64,000 bases of DNA from Chitinibacter sp. SCUT-21 (lineage in GTDB: Bacteria > Pseudomonadota > Gammaproteobacteria > Burkholderiales > Chitinibacteraceae), in contig CP102611.1 in the NCBI GenBank assembly GCA_041874755.1, forward strand, positions 186,001 to 250,000. Direction: 5' to 3'. The notes under the pieces were generated by a model that worked only from the letters and a program-made list of their open reading frames with translations, was not told the origin of the DNA and searched no databases. The position numbers and the translations under genes are program-made. Shown here in pieces: positions 49,031 through 58,547 of the stretch (position 1 is the stretch's first letter; every line of letters begins with the position of its first letter).

Positions 49031-50104
49031 ATGACCGCGATTGATTTTGCCGCCTTGCAACTGCAGCGCTACCCAAGTAAACACGCCAAAGAATTACGCG
49101 CATGGGATGCCGCTGATGAATATTTGAGTGAGTTTTTGCCTGAAAATGACTCGGTTATTCTGTTAAATGATGCATTTGGCGCTCTGCATTGCGCAGCCGA
49201 AGCAAAGAATTCAGCAGAGATTTGGCACATCAATGACTCATGGTGTGCACGCAAAGCAATTGGTCAAAACTTGCAGTCCATTCAGTATCAGGATTTTGCC
49301 GGCCAATCAGCTTCGCTCGGTCTAGTTAAAATTCCAAAATCCATTTCACTGCTGCAAGCTCAAATGCTATCGCTGGCCAGTCAGATCACTACACCCATAA
49401 CGTTATATTGTTCTGGCATGCAAAAGCACGTTAGCAATGGTCATCTTGATGTATTCAAAGCGTGTTGCGACGGAGTTGAATATCTCCCCACGAGCAAAAA
49501 GGCGCGCATGTATCGTGCCCTGCTAGCGCCGCAAAATAATCCAACCAATCTGCAAACCGTACCCGTACCAGAGTTAGGCATAGAACTTAAGAATATTGCT
49601 GGCGTGTTTGCCGAGCAAAAGATTGATATTGGTTCACGCTTTTTTATTGAGCATTTTCATTTGCTCCCCAAAGCCAGTAAGGTCGCAGATGTGGGTTGTG
49701 GCAATGGCTTACTCTCCTTAGCCTATCATCGCCTTCATCCTGACGCACAATTGTTTTTATATGACGAATCAATGGCTGCCGTGCAATCGGCGCAACTGAG
49801 CTTTGCGCACAATTTCCCCCAAGCTACCGTAACTATCCAGCACAACGATGGCCTATTGGATGTCAAAGAGCAATTTGAGCTGATTTTAATTAACCCGCCG
49901 TTTCATCAGCAAAATACCGTCACCACCGATATTGCCCTTAGCATGTTTGAACAAGCCAGCCACTCTCTAGTCCCTGGCGGCGCAGTTTGGATTGTTGCAA
50001 ATCGCCATTTGGATTATTGGCAAGCACTACGGCGACGTTTTGCACGTGTCGATACGGTGGCGCAAAACGATAAATTTGTGATTTTACGTGCTAGTTTGCT
50101 TTAA
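49031..50104 (+). CDS. rlmG: 23S rRNA (guanine-1835-N2)-methyltransferase
   Basis: SAM-dependent methyltransferase modifying G1835 of 23S rRNA. The 357-residue protein resembles E. coli RlmG along its length: a degenerate N-terminal methyltransferase-like domain (LQLQRYP, LRAWDAADEYL, LLNDAFGAL) and a catalytic C-terminal domain with VADVGCGNGLLSL (SAM motif I), the NPPFHQQ target-base motif and VANRHLDYW. The conserved linker IGSRFFIEHFHLLP corresponds to DIGARFF in RlmG. ATG 49031 matches the E. coli start; TTG 49010 is possible. Divergent from the RGRP gene. Confidence 0.92.
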   Translation: MTAIDFAALQLQRYPSKHAKELRAWDAADEYLSEFLPENDSVILLNDAFGALHCAAEAKNSAEIWHINDSWCARKAIGQNLQSIQYQDFAGQSASLGLVKIPKSISLLQAQMLSLASQITTPITLYCSGMQKHVSNGHLDVFKACCDGVEYLPTSKKARMYRALLAPQNNPTNLQTVPVPELGIELKNIAGVFAEQKIDIGSRFFIEHFHLLPKASKVADVGCGNGLLSLAYHRLHPDAQLFLYDESMAAVQSAQLSFAHNFPQATVTIQHNDGLLDVKEQFELILINPPFHQQNTVTTDIALSMFEQASHSLVPGGAVWIVANRHLDYWQALRRRFARVDTVAQNDKFVILRASLL

Positions 50105-50138
50105 TATATTCGTGACAAGTCTCTAAATAATCGCAAAA

Positions 50139-50393
50139 ATGGAAGATCAAACACCTAAACGCCGTGGGCGCCCTGCCCTGGGCTCAACTGCAATGTCGGT
50201 CGCCGAGCGCAAACGGCGTTCTCGCGCCTTGCAAGTCACCCGCGCCACCAAGGACCACAACGCGCGATTGCCCAAAGCCCTGTCGGTCGAAATCGACGCC
50301 AGCTTGCATCAACGCTTTCGTGATTACTGCCAGCAGCATGAATTAACACAAGCGCAGGGCTTGGAGCAATTGATCGCCAAACTTTGTAGTTAG
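50139..50393 (+). CDS. Small RGRP (AT-hook-like) protein
   Basis: An 84-residue basic protein: PKRRGRPALGSTAM (AT-hook-like core) then AERKRRSRALQV, followed by a ribbon-helix-helix-like C-terminal half (SVEIDASLHQRFRDYCQQHELTQ continuing to EQLIAKL). It starts 34 bases after rlmG on the same strand, but no SD is obvious. The resemblance to the protein at 48604 on the other side of rlmG suggests a small DNA-binding family. Target and function unknown. Confidence 0.7.
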   Translation: MEDQTPKRRGRPALGSTAMSVAERKRRSRALQVTRATKDHNARLPKALSVEIDASLHQRFRDYCQQHELTQAQGLEQLIAKLCS

Positions 50394-50449
50394 GGGTATT
50401 TGCCTGTAGCTCTTATTTGAATTGATCCAAAAACACATACCCATTGTTT

Positions 50450-51388
50450 TTATTGACCAAATACTAGAGCGGGAAAGCCTGCTTCGATGTCTTCTTTGGT
50501 ATTTAAGGTGCGAATCTGTTGAAACAGCACATCGGCTTCCGGGTAGTGGCGGCGCAGGTAATTCAGCCATTGCTTTAGGCGTCCGGCCTGATATTTTGGA
50601 TAGCAATGCAGTAAAACCTGCTGCCAGAATACGACGAACAGTGGCGTTAATTCATCCCATGTAAGTTTTTTGCCGGTTTTAGCCTCGAGCGCCAAGCCGG
50701 GATTCGAAACAATGCCCCGCCCCAGCATAATGTCGTCGCAGTTTGAAATCTCGCGACAGCGATTAAACTCCTCCACCGTCCAAATTTCGCCATTGGCGAC
50801 TACATTAAATTTCACGTTTTCTTTGATCGTCGCAATCCACTCCCAGTACGCTGGTGGTTTATAGCCATCCGTTTTTGTTCGCGCATGCACTACCACTTCG
50901 GCTGCACCAGCCGCTTCAATCGCCTGTGCACAAGCAATCGCGGGTGAGGTGTCGGTGTAGCCTAGGCGCATTTTGGCGGTAACCGGAATATGCGCAGGAA
51001 CAGCGTCGCGTACCGCTTTTACAATCTGGTAAATCAATTCTGGCTCTTGCAATAGCACCGCACCACCGCGGTGGCGGTTGACGGTCTTGGCAGGGCAACC
51101 AAAATTCAAATCAATGCCATTCGGATTAAACGTCGCTAAACGGGCGGCATTTTCGGCTAGACATACCGGATCGGAACCGAGTAATTGCACACGCACTGGC
51201 ACACCGGTTGCCGTTTTGCTCTCGGTTAGGATTTCAGGCGCGATACGTTCGAATGTACGGCTCGGTAATAGCGTACTGGTGACGCGAATAAATTCGGTGA
51301 CGCACAAATCAATACCGCCAGCGCGCGTAATGACATCGCGCAACACGCAATCGAGCAGACCTTCCATCGGGGCTAATAAAATTCTCAC
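50450..51388 (-). CDS. dusC: tRNA-dihydrouridine(16) synthase
   Basis: FMN enzyme that reduces U16 in the tRNA D-loop. The 312-residue protein starts MRILLAPMEGLLDCVLRDV, and has VQLLGSD, the catalytic-cysteine region LNFGCPAKTVNRHRGGAVLL, TAKMRLGY, and VVANGEIW. The GCPAK-with-NRHRGG form and the length fit DusC rather than DusA or DusB. It is divergent from the LexA-type gene across 132 bases, so the repressor's operators could also affect dusC. Confidence 0.93.
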   Translation of the reverse strand: MRILLAPMEGLLDCVLRDVITRAGGIDLCVTEFIRVTSTLLPSRTFERIAPEILTESKTATGVPVRVQLLGSDPVCLAENAARLATFNPNGIDLNFGCPAKTVNRHRGGAVLLQEPELIYQIVKAVRDAVPAHIPVTAKMRLGYTDTSPAIACAQAIEAAGAAEVVVHARTKTDGYKPPAYWEWIATIKENVKFNVVANGEIWTVEEFNRCREISNCDDIMLGRGIVSNPGLALEAKTGKKLTWDELTPLFVVFWQQVLLHCYPKYQAGRLKQWLNYLRRHYPEADVLFQQIRTLNTKEDIEAGFPALVFGQ

Positions 51389-51461
51389 GCCGCACTACCA
51401 ATTCTGAGCAAAACGGCATTTTATCAGAGCCGCAATTTTGCTGCGCAAAGCAAAGCAGCTA

Positions 51462-51506
51462 TTGACAAGGGAACGATCGTTCAATACGCTAACAGAACGA
51501 ATGTTC
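51462..51506 (+). promoter_or_regulatory. Promoter with two GAAC-N4-GTTC operators for the LexA-type gene
   Basis: A consensus -35 TTGACA (51462-51467), a 17-base spacer and a weak -10 TACGCT (51485-51490). The spacer contains the perfect palindrome GAACGATCGTTC (51471-51482); a second box GAACGAATGTTC (51495-51506) lies just after the -10. Centres are 24 bases apart, roughly two helical turns. Placement is ideal for autorepression by the S24-type repressor encoded 15 bases downstream. The box type resembles the Bacillus LexA (DinR) site rather than the CTG-N10-CAG box of E. coli. Confidence 0.72.
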
Positions 51507-51520
51507 AGCAAGGTAAAATC

Positions 51521-52108
51521 ATGGCCAACCCCAATCGCGATCATGAATATTTAGGCAAACTGCAAGATTATTACGCCGATTATCGCAGCCTCCCCTCCTA
51601 TGCCGTGATTGGCGAACTACTGGGTATGGCGTCCAAATCGGCCGTCTCTGCCTTGGTGAAGCGCCTAACACTGGCCGGATTTGTCGAAATGACCCCCGAC
51701 AAACGCCTCGCACCGACCAAACGATTTTTTGAGCGCGAACTCGCAGACTTTAACCTGCCAGCTGGCTTACCTGCAGCAGCCAATGACGCGATGAGCGAAT
51801 CGATTTCGCTCGATGAATTTTTAATGCCTCGCCCCTCTACGTCGATCATTATTAAAGTCCGCGGTGACTCAATGATGGATGCGGGCGTGTTTGATGGCGA
51901 TTTAGCCGTCGTTGAGAAACGGCACGCCGCCAATGTGGGTGACTTTGTCGTGGCGATCATTGATGGCGAATACACGCTGAAAGAGCTGGGTCGCGACAAG
52001 CAAGGCTACTACCTCATTCCGCACAATCCCGACTTTAATATTATTCGCCCGAGCGAAAGCTTAGAAATCTACGGCGTGGTCGTGGGCTTGATGCGTAAAT
52101 ATCGCTAA
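51521..52108 (+). CDS. LexA family transcriptional repressor (S24 autopeptidase)
   Basis: A 195-residue protein with an N-terminal winged helix (about 8-70, with LPSYAVIGELLGMASKSAVSALV) and a C-terminal LexA/UmuD-like autoprotease. The cleavage site is A81-G82 in LPAGLPAAAND, the catalytic serine S117 is in RGDSMMDAGVFDGD and the lysine K154 is in DGEYTLKEL. All parts needed for RecA-stimulated self-cleavage are present, so it should regulate a DNA-damage or similar regulon. Whether it is the main LexA or a second one cannot be told here. AGG lies seven bases before ATG 51521; paired palindromes sit in its promoter. Confidence 0.9.
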   Translation: MANPNRDHEYLGKLQDYYADYRSLPSYAVIGELLGMASKSAVSALVKRLTLAGFVEMTPDKRLAPTKRFFERELADFNLPAGLPAAANDAMSESISLDEFLMPRPSTSIIIKVRGDSMMDAGVFDGDLAVVEKRHAANVGDFVVAIIDGEYTLKELGRDKQGYYLIPHNPDFNIIRPSESLEIYGVVVGLMRKYR

Positions 52109-52198
52109 TGAGGTGAGCGAACTGCGCGGCAAAGGCTGAGGGTACTGCCGCATTGCGGTAGAATAAAGTCACCATAAGATAAACCACGAGACACCACC

Positions 52199-53038
52199 GT
52201 GACTGATACTCTCAACGCCGCGCAAGCCTCTCCACTAGGTAAAACGGTCAGCTACATTACCGAGTACGATCCAAGCCTATTATTTCCGATTGCCCGCCAG
52301 GGCAAGCGCGATGAAATCGGCATTGGTGCACAATTGCCCTTTATGGGCTTAGATATTTGGAATGGTTATGAAGTCTCATGGCTTAATCTTCGTGGCAAGC
52401 CGCAGATTGCGCTAGTTACCTTCCAAATCCCTGCCGACAGCCCCAATATTGTCGAATCAAAATCCTTTAAGCTATATCTCAATAGCTTTAATCAAACCAA
52501 AGTTGAATCAATCGACAAATTGGCCGAGATTTTACGCGCTGATATTGGCGCTGCCGTGGGTGCTGTGGTGCAAGTTAAGATCAGTGAGCCCGAGCAATTT
52601 GGCGCACTGAAGTTTGGTGAACTCAAAGGCTATTGCATCGACAATTTAGATATCGAGGTTGATCAATACTCGCCGCAGCCCGACATTTTGTTCTGCGATG
52701 AATCGGATGGCACGACGACCGAAATGCTCACATCCAACCTGTTAAAATCCAATTGTTTAGTTACAGGGCAACCTGATTGGGCTAGCGTGCAGATTCAATA
52801 CGTTGGCAAACCGATTAACCGCGAAAGCCTGCTGCGCTATTTGATTTCATTTCGCAACCACAATGAATTTCATGAGCAGTGCGTTGAGCGCATTTTTGTC
52901 GACATCATGCGCGCGTGCAGCCCAATGAAATTGGCGGTTTACGCGCGCTACACGCGGCGCGGCGGCTTGGATATCAACCCATTCCGTAGCAATTTCAACG
53001 CCGAATTCCCAAGCAATTTGCGCGGTGCGCGCCAATAA
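52199..53038 (+). CDS. queF: NADPH-dependent 7-cyano-7-deazaguanine reductase
   Basis: Reduces preQ0 to preQ1, the base inserted into tRNA on the way to queuosine. The 279-residue protein is the long two-domain (YqcD) type: the QueF motif [15 protein letters not shown] binds NADPH and the catalytic Cys lies in [15 protein letters not shown] with the Asp just after. The start is GTG 52199. msrA follows after nine bases. A small hairpin (CCGCAtTGCGG) lies in the 90-base leader, which does not look like a preQ1 riboswitch. Confidence 0.96.
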   Translation: MTDTLNAAQASPLGKTVSYITEYDPSLLFPIARQGKRDEIGIGAQLPFMGLDIWNGYEVSWLNLRGKPQIALVTFQIPADSPNIVESKSFKLYLNSFNQTKVESIDKLAEILRADIGAAVGAVVQVKISEPEQFGALKFGELKGYCIDNLDIEVDQYSPQPDILFCDESDGTTTEMLTSNLLKSNCLVTGQPDWASVQIQYVGKPINRESLLRYLISFRNHNEFHEQCVERIFVDIMRACSPMKLAVYARYTRRGGLDINPFRSNFNAEFPSNLRGARQ

Positions 53039-53047
53039 GGACTAAAC

Positions 53048-53578
53048 ATGACTGAAATTGCAACTTTGGCTGGCGGCTGCTTCTGGTGTTTAGAAGCTAT
53101 TTACCAACAGATTCGCGGCGTAAAATTGGTTCGATCAGGTTACATGGGCGGGCATGTCTCGCAACCTCAATACCGACAAGTCTGCGAGGGCAATACTGGG
53201 CACGCGGAAGTGGTGCAGATTGAGTTCGACCCGACGATTGTTGCTTATGCTGATTTATTAACCGTCTTTTTCGCCATTCACAACCCCACCACACTCAATC
53301 GGCAAGGTAATGATGTTGGGCCGCAATATCGCTCGGCGATTTTTTATCATTCGGATGAACAAAAGTTAGCGGCCGAACTAGCCATCAATGTGGCGAAACA
53401 GGATTGGCCAATGCCAATCGTTACTCAGCTCGAATCAGCCGCCACTTTCTGGCCCGCCGAGGCCGAGCATGATAATTATTACAACCTGCATCCATCGCAG
53501 CCGTATTGCATGGCGGTGGTTGGGCCTAAAGTACGCAAGTTTATGGATCACTTTGGTGATTTACTGGCTCAGCCTTAA
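53048..53578 (+). CDS. msrA: Peptide-methionine (S)-S-oxide reductase
   Basis: Repairs S-epimers of oxidised methionine. The 176-residue protein has the active-site motif GGCFWCLEA with the catalytic cysteine at 11, then GYMGGHVSQPQYRQVCEGNTGHAE and DVGPQYRSAIFY, all typical. The second cysteine in the first motif and the one at VCEGN could act in recycling. It is nine bases after queF, probably co-transcribed, and is followed by a hairpin at 53607. Confidence 0.96.
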   Translation: MTEIATLAGGCFWCLEAIYQQIRGVKLVRSGYMGGHVSQPQYRQVCEGNTGHAEVVQIEFDPTIVAYADLLTVFFAIHNPTTLNRQGNDVGPQYRSAIFYHSDEQKLAAELAINVAKQDWPMPIVTQLESAATFWPAEAEHDNYYNLHPSQPYCMAVVGPKVRKFMDHFGDLLAQP

Positions 53579-53606
53579 ACACGTACCAAACGAGTCATTG
53601 AAATTA

Positions 53607-53633
53607 GCGGAGCCACGCCTTGCTTGGCTCCGC
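53607..53633. repeat. Perfect 9-bp inverted repeat between msrA and dapC
   Basis: GCGGAGCCA and TGGCTCCGC with a nine-base loop, but without a T tract on either strand. It could be a Rho-assisted or weak terminator for queF-msrA. A consensus -10 TATAAT at 53652-53657 just downstream probably belongs to the dapC promoter. Confidence 0.65.
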
Positions 53634-53684
53634 AGAGCCAAAAAATAGCGGTATAATTAGCGTTTTCCCCTAGCAGACCGTGAC

Positions 53685-54881
53685 ATGTCGCCACGCCTAG
53701 AGCTCTTACACCCCTACCCGTTTCAAAAGTTGCGCCAACTATTCAGTGATCTAAGCCCCAATCCCGCGCTGAATCACATCAATCTATCAATTGGCGAGCC
53801 CAAGCACCCGGCCCCGCAATTGGTTAAAGATGCTCTAATGGACAATTTGGCGGGCCTATCTAGTTACCCTGCCACTTTAGGCTCTGACGAATTGCGCCAA
53901 AGCATTAGCCAGTGGATTGCGCAGCGCTACAATATTGCCGCACCAAATCCTGCGACCGAAATCCTACCTGTGAACGGCAGTCGCGAAGCTTTGTTTGCGT
54001 TTGCGCAAGCTGTGATTGACCCAAGTGCGGATAATCCGGTCGTTCTCTCGCCAAATCCGTTTTACCAGATTTACGAAGGTGCAGCGTTACTAGCGGGCGC
54101 TGAGCCATGGTATGTGAACTGCCTAGCGGAAAATCGTTTTCAGCCCGACTGGGATAGCGTACCCACCGAAGTATGGGCGCGCACGCAGCTAGTGTTTGTG
54201 TGCTCACCGGGTAATCCAACCGGCGCGGTGGCGTCGTTAGCCGATTGGGAAAGATTGTTTGCACTATCTGATCAATACGGCTTTGTGATCGCATCGGACG
54301 AGTGCTACTCAGAAATTTATTTCGGCGAAGAGCGACCACTCGGTGGCTTAGAAGCTGCGATTAAGTTGGGTCGCGACTTTACGCGCTTGGTGATGTTCTC
54401 GTCACTGTCAAAACGCTCCAATGTGCCTGGCATGCGTTCGGGCTTTGTAGCGGGTGACGCAGCGATCATGGCTAAATTTTTGCTCTACCGCACTTACCAC
54501 GGCTGCGCGATGAGTCCAATGGTGATGGCGGCCAGTGCCGCGGCATGGCAAGATGAGGCGCATGTTGTTGAAAATCGCGCGCAATACACGGCAAAATTTA
54601 ACGCGGTAACTCAGAAATTGGCTAGCGTTCTAGATGTTGCCTTGCCTGATGCAGCGTTCTATTTGTGGGCCAAAATTCCGACACGATTTTCTTCTGATGA
54701 AGAATTTGCTCGCCAATTGTATGCGCAAGAGCACGTCACCGTATTGCCTGGCTCTTATTTGGCGCGTGAGGCGCACGGTGTTAATCCGGGGCAAGGTTAC
54801 ATCCGAGTCGCGCTGGTTGCGCCGCTGGAAGAGTGCGTAGCAGCCGCTGATCGTATTATTCGTTTCTGTAATTCCCATTAA
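53685..54881 (+). CDS. dapC: Succinyldiaminopimelate transaminase
   Basis: PLP aminotransferase making N-succinyl-LL-2,6-diaminopimelate in lysine and peptidoglycan precursor synthesis. The 398-residue protein has [13 protein letters not shown] at the substrate region, [10 protein letters not shown], and the PLP lysine in [16 protein letters not shown]. It matches the proteobacterial DapC type rather than ArgD. ATG 53685 is 28 bases after a TATAAT box; dapD follows after 29 bases and uses its product's acyl precursor, so the pair forms a pathway operon. Confidence 0.93.
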   Translation: MSPRLELLHPYPFQKLRQLFSDLSPNPALNHINLSIGEPKHPAPQLVKDALMDNLAGLSSYPATLGSDELRQSISQWIAQRYNIAAPNPATEILPVNGSREALFAFAQAVIDPSADNPVVLSPNPFYQIYEGAALLAGAEPWYVNCLAENRFQPDWDSVPTEVWARTQLVFVCSPGNPTGAVASLADWERLFALSDQYGFVIASDECYSEIYFGEERPLGGLEAAIKLGRDFTRLVMFSSLSKRSNVPGMRSGFVAGDAAIMAKFLLYRTYHGCAMSPMVMAASAAAWQDEAHVVENRAQYTAKFNAVTQKLASVLDVALPDAAFYLWAKIPTRFSSDEEFARQLYAQEHVTVLPGSYLAREAHGVNPGQGYIRVALVAPLEECVAAADRIIRFCNSH

Positions 54882-54910
54882 TGGGTTTATGTTTTTCTAT
54901 TGGAGTGATT

Positions 54911-55732
54911 ATGAGTAATTTGCAAAACATCATCGAAACCGCATTTGAAAACCGTGCCGATATCACGCCAAGCAATGTATCTGCGGAATTGCGCGACGCC
55001 ATCAACGAAGTAATCAACGCACTGGATAAAGGCCAACTGCGCGTAGCAGAAAAAACCAGCGGCCAATGGATGACGAATCAGTGGGTTAAAAAGGCTGTTT
55101 TGCTGTCATTCCGCATCAACGATAACGTGGTAATGGACGGCGGCTGCACTAACTACTTCGATAAAGTGCCTAGCAAATTTGGCGACTACACCGAAGCAGA
55201 TTTTCGCGCTGGCGGTTTCCGTGTGGTGCCTAACGCAATTGCGCGTAAAGGCTCGTTCATCGGCAAAAACGTCGTACTGATGCCTTCTTACGTGAATATC
55301 GGTGCTTTCGTTGACGAAGGCACGATGGTTGATACTTGGGCGACTGTAGGCTCATGCGCGCAAATCGGTAAAAACGTTCACCTCTCTGGTGGCGTGGGCA
55401 TTGGTGGCGTGTTGGAGCCACTGCAAGCAGGCCCAACGATTATTGAAGACAACTGCTTTATCGGCGCACGCTCTGAAGTAGTTGAAGGCGTAATCGTTGA
55501 AGAAGGCTCGGTCATTTCAATGGGCGTTTACATCGGCCAATCTACCCGCATTTACGATCGCGAAACCGGCGAAGTAACCTACGGTCGCATTCCAGCAGGT
55601 TCTGTTGTGGTGTCAGGTAATCTGCCATCGGCTGACGGCAAGTACAGTCTGTACTGCGCAGTGATCGTGAAAAAAGTGGATGCGAAAACACGCTCTAAAG
55701 TCGGTATTAACGAACTGTTGCGCGGCATCTAA
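54911..55732 (+). CDS. dapD: 2,3,4,5-tetrahydropyridine-2,6-dicarboxylate N-succinyltransferase
   Basis: Succinylates tetrahydrodipicolinate, the step before DapC. The 273-residue protein has an N-terminal helical domain and a left-handed beta-helix with hexapeptide repeats ([15 protein letters not shown] through [25 protein letters not shown]). ATG 54911 has GGAG six bases upstream and gives the standard N-terminus; ATG 54881 would add ten odd residues. A bidirectional terminator at 55785 separates it from convergent rpoS. Confidence 0.97.
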   Translation: MSNLQNIIETAFENRADITPSNVSAELRDAINEVINALDKGQLRVAEKTSGQWMTNQWVKKAVLLSFRINDNVVMDGGCTNYFDKVPSKFGDYTEADFRAGGFRVVPNAIARKGSFIGKNVVLMPSYVNIGAFVDEGTMVDTWATVGSCAQIGKNVHLSGGVGIGGVLEPLQAGPTIIEDNCFIGARSEVVEGVIVEEGSVISMGVYIGQSTRIYDRETGEVTYGRIPAGSVVVSGNLPSADGKYSLYCAVIVKKVDAKTRSKVGINELLRGI

Positions 55733-55784
55733 TGGGTATGTGGCTGCAGCTTAATTCAGTTAAGCTCTTCAGCCATATACCAAC

Positions 55785-55813
55785 AAAAAGCCAGTCATTA
55801 TGACTGGCTTTTT
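55785..55813. terminator. Bidirectional terminator between dapD and rpoS
   Basis: A 13-bp perfect inverted repeat, AAAAAGCCAGTCA / TGACTGGCTTTTT with a three-base loop, giving a T run on both strands. It can end dapD on + and rpoS on -. Confidence 0.92.
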
Positions 55814-55842
55814 GTTTGACTTTAATTATTGGGAGGCGGTGA

Positions 55843-56808
55843 TTAAAGTACTACGTCACGAGTGACGCCATAACGGCGCAAGATTCGGCGTAATTGATCC
55901 AGCGCTTCGATTTGGATTTGGCGTACGCGTTCACGCGTTAAATTCAAATTTGCGGCCAGATCTTCCAAGGTACAGATCTCGTAACCATTGAGCCCGTAGC
56001 GACGCTCGATCACCATGCGTTGTTTTTCGTTGAGTTGCTTCATCCACTCACGCACATAACGCTCCACTTCAGCATTTTGCAGTGTCGAATCCGGCCCTTC
56101 ATGTTGCTCGTCTGGAATTGATTCGCCAATCGTTAGCATTGGATCGATATCGAGCGGTGCATCGAGTGACGCCACTCGTTCATTCAGACCCATCACGCGG
56201 CGAACGTCTTCGACATCTTTGCCAACCAAGTGCGCAATGTCTTCTAGGCTTGGGTCATGGCCGAGTGAGGCCTCTAGGTGGCGCTGTGCACGCAGATAGA
56301 CGTTTAGCTCTTTGATTACGTGTACCGGCAGGCGTATGGTGCGCGACTGATTCATGATGGCCCGCTCAATGCTTTGTCGTATCCACCAGGTAGCGTAGGT
56401 GGAAAAACGAAAACCACGCTCGGGGTCAAATTTTTCCAGTGCATGCATCAAACCAATATTGCCTTCCTCGATCAAGTCCAGCAAGGTCATGCCACGATTG
56501 ATGTAGTGTTTTGCTATGTTCACAACCAGACGCAGGTTGTGCTCAATCATTTTTTGTCGAGCATTGAAATCGCCTTGCACCACAAGGCGAGAAAGTGCTC
56601 GCTCTTCATCGGGTGTCAATAACTTGCACTGGCCAATTTCATTTAGGTAGATCTGGGTTACATCGCCCGTGCTTTCGCTGGTGTATCGTTCAGAATCTTC
56701 TTTTGCATCAGCCTCTATGTCATCAGATTCTTCGTCAGTATCTGCATCCGCTTCCAAAACTTCAATTTCATCTACGATGAGGTCTTGCTCAATGATTGGT
56801 TCGCTCAT
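55843..56808 (-). CDS. rpoS: RNA polymerase sigma factor RpoS
   Basis: Stationary-phase and general stress sigma factor. The 321-residue protein has an acidic N-terminal tail, region 1.2 (DVTQIYLNEIGQCKLLTPDEE), region 2 (MTLLDLIEEGNIGLMHALEKF, then TYATWWIRQSIERAIM), region 3, and region 4.2 (TLEDLAANLNLTRERVRQI). The N-terminal tail (about 1-48) is richer in Asp/Glu than in E. coli RpoS. It starts four bases after nlpD, and as in other proteobacteria its main promoter may lie inside nlpD. Confidence 0.95.
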   Translation of the reverse strand: MSEPIIEQDLIVDEIEVLEADADTDEESDDIEADAKEDSERYTSESTGDVTQIYLNEIGQCKLLTPDEERALSRLVVQGDFNARQKMIEHNLRLVVNIAKHYINRGMTLLDLIEEGNIGLMHALEKFDPERGFRFSTYATWWIRQSIERAIMNQSRTIRLPVHVIKELNVYLRAQRHLEASLGHDPSLEDIAHLVGKDVEDVRRVMGLNERVASLDAPLDIDPMLTIGESIPDEQHEGPDSTLQNAEVERYVREWMKQLNEKQRMVIERRYGLNGYEICTLEDLAANLNLTRERVRQIQIEALDQLRRILRRYGVTRDVVL

Positions 56809-56812
56809 GATT

Positions 56813-57778
56813 TTATTCTGTCGCGATGAATTTCTCCGGATCTACTGGCTTGCCGCCTTTGCGCACTTCGAAGTGTAACTTCACATGATCTGCATCGGTT
56901 TTGCCCATCTCGGCGATTTTTTCACCTTTTTTAACGACATCTCCCTCTTTGACTAGCAATTTATCATTATGTGCATAAGCGGTGAGGTATCCATTGCTGT
57001 GCTGCAATATAACCATCTTGCCGTATCCGCGCAAACCCGCGCCAGCATAGACTACCTTTCCTTGTGCTGACGCAACAATAGATTGCCCATGTTTCCCTGT
57101 AATATCAACGCCTTTACTCTCTTCGCTAAATTTACGTGTAATTTTTCCAGCGGTTGGCATGCCAAACTCTACAGCGCTGGTATTCTTTGTAGTTGGTGAT
57201 GATGCCACTACAGCCCCCGCTTTATTAGGGTTTGGCGATGTTGTTGCTGTGGCGATTGGGGTAACTGGTTTGACTGAAGATGCTGTCGTATAGCTTGCAT
57301 TGGCTTGTTGCTTAATTGCAACTTCACTAGCCACTTTCGCTGTCGAAACAGTTTTAAACCCTTCAGAATAGACTTGTTTGCTGGCCTTTGGCGATGTAAT
57401 GGTTCTTATTTCATTGGTAGTTGAACTTGCTGTGGGGCCATTCTCATCTTTTAGTGGTGTTATCGTTACGCCATTTACACCGAGCGGAGCAGCGACGCGC
57501 AGTGACTGTCCAATCTTGATATTGCTGTCCACAAGTTGGTTCCATGCCATTAGGTTTTGCGGCGAAACCTTAAATTCAGTGGCTATGCGATAGAGCGTGT
57601 CACCTTTTTTAACAGTGTAGACATCAATAGGAGTGGCACTTGCTGCTGGCGGCGTCGCCGCTGGTTGAGGACTGGCTATTGCGTGACCATCGATGATTGG
57701 TGCGGGCGTGGTGCGACTACTTGAGCAGGCCGAGAGTAGAATAGCCAACATCAAAAGAGGGTAATGATAAGCACGCAC
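56813..57778 (-). CDS. nlpD: NlpD-type LysM/M23 lipoprotein
   Basis: Outer-membrane lipoprotein that activates a cell-wall amidase during division. The 321-residue protein has a lipobox LSAC (Cys18), a LysM domain (about 53-95, VYTVKKGDTLYRIATEF), a Ser/Thr/Ala-rich linker, and a C-terminal LytM/M23 domain (about 208-320). The M23 zinc site is incomplete: the usual H-x-x-x-D region reads GVDITGKHG, though HVKLHFEVR remains, as expected for the non-enzymatic NlpD/EnvC class. Start is GTG 57778 with AGGAG six bases upstream. It is part of the surE-pcm-nlpD-rpoS order. Confidence 0.92.
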   Translation of the reverse strand: MRAYHYPLLMLAILLSACSSSRTTPAPIIDGHAIASPQPAATPPAASATPIDVYTVKKGDTLYRIATEFKVSPQNLMAWNQLVDSNIKIGQSLRVAAPLGVNGVTITPLKDENGPTASSTTNEIRTITSPKASKQVYSEGFKTVSTAKVASEVAIKQQANASYTTASSVKPVTPIATATTSPNPNKAGAVVASSPTTKNTSAVEFGMPTAGKITRKFSEESKGVDITGKHGQSIVASAQGKVVYAGAGLRGYGKMVILQHSNGYLTAYAHNDKLLVKEGDVVKKGEKIAEMGKTDADHVKLHFEVRKGGKPVDPEKFIATE

Positions 57779-57896
57779 GCCAAACTCCTATTGCAAACTA
57801 AATGAATATTGATCGCGTCGCTACATATGACGCACAGCAATAGTTTACACGGGAAGTTGGGGTTATTAAGGTAAAAATTAATACCAGCAATACGGT

Positions 57897-58547
57897 TTAG
57901 CTTAGGCCTGGCAATAAGGGGACGAAATTAACTTTTTCGAGCCTACTTTCCAGGAAATCTTCACCATGGCGCTCAATCATTCTTAATTCTTGCTCTTGCG
58001 TACCCACAGGAAAGATGAGTCGGCCGCGATCAGCGAGTTGATCGATCAAACTTTCTGGCACGATAGGCGCTGCAGCGGTAATTAAAATTACGTTAAATGG
58101 CGAAAGCTCTTTCAGCCCATGGCTACCATCAGCGTGGCGCAATCGAGCATTATGAATACCAAGACGGCCCAATCGTTCGCGCGTATTTCTAAGCAAGCCC
58201 CCAACCCGCTCAATGGTATGGACGGTCTTAAATAATTTTGCCAAAACTGCTGTTTGATAACCACACCCGGTACCGATCTCAAGCGCACTTAGGCGTTCAG
58301 GAACCCCTGCTGCCAGCTCGCTCATGCGAGCAACAATATACGGTTGCGAGATAGTCTGCCCAAAGCCGATGGGCAAGGATGTGTCATCGTAGGCTTTATG
58401 GGAAAGCGCTTCATCAATGAATTCATGCCGTGGGATTGCCCCCATAACATTTAGCACCTCTTCATTGCTGATCCCCTGGGCGCGCAATCGTTCTACCAGT
58501 CGCGCCCTTGTTCTTGCGGAGGTCATTCCAGAGCCGAGACTTATCAT
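57897..58547 (-). CDS. pcm: Protein-L-isoaspartate O-methyltransferase
   Basis: Repairs isomerised aspartyl residues using SAM. The 216-residue protein has the family motifs [18 protein letters not shown], the SAM loop [15 protein letters not shown] and the C-terminal [12 protein letters not shown] 58547 overlaps the surE TGA as ATGA, the usual coupled start; ATG 58559 is an alternative adding four residues. Second gene of the surE-pcm-nlpD-rpoS group. Confidence 0.95.
   Translation of the reverse strand: MISLGSGMTSARTRARLVERLRAQGISNEEVLNVMGAIPRHEFIDEALSHKAYDDTSLPIGFGQTISQPYIVARMSELAAGVPERLSALEIGTGCGYQTAVLAKLFKTVHTIERVGGLLRNTRERLGRLGIHNARLRHADGSHGLKELSPFNVILITAAAPIVPESLIDQLADRGRLIFPVGTQEQELRMIERHGEDFLESRLEKVNFVPLLPGLS

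Noticed and set aside
52109..52198. preQ1 riboswitch ahead of queF
   Set aside because: The leader has only a short CCGCA/TGCGG hairpin and lacks the C-rich loop and A-rich tail of preQ1-I aptamers.
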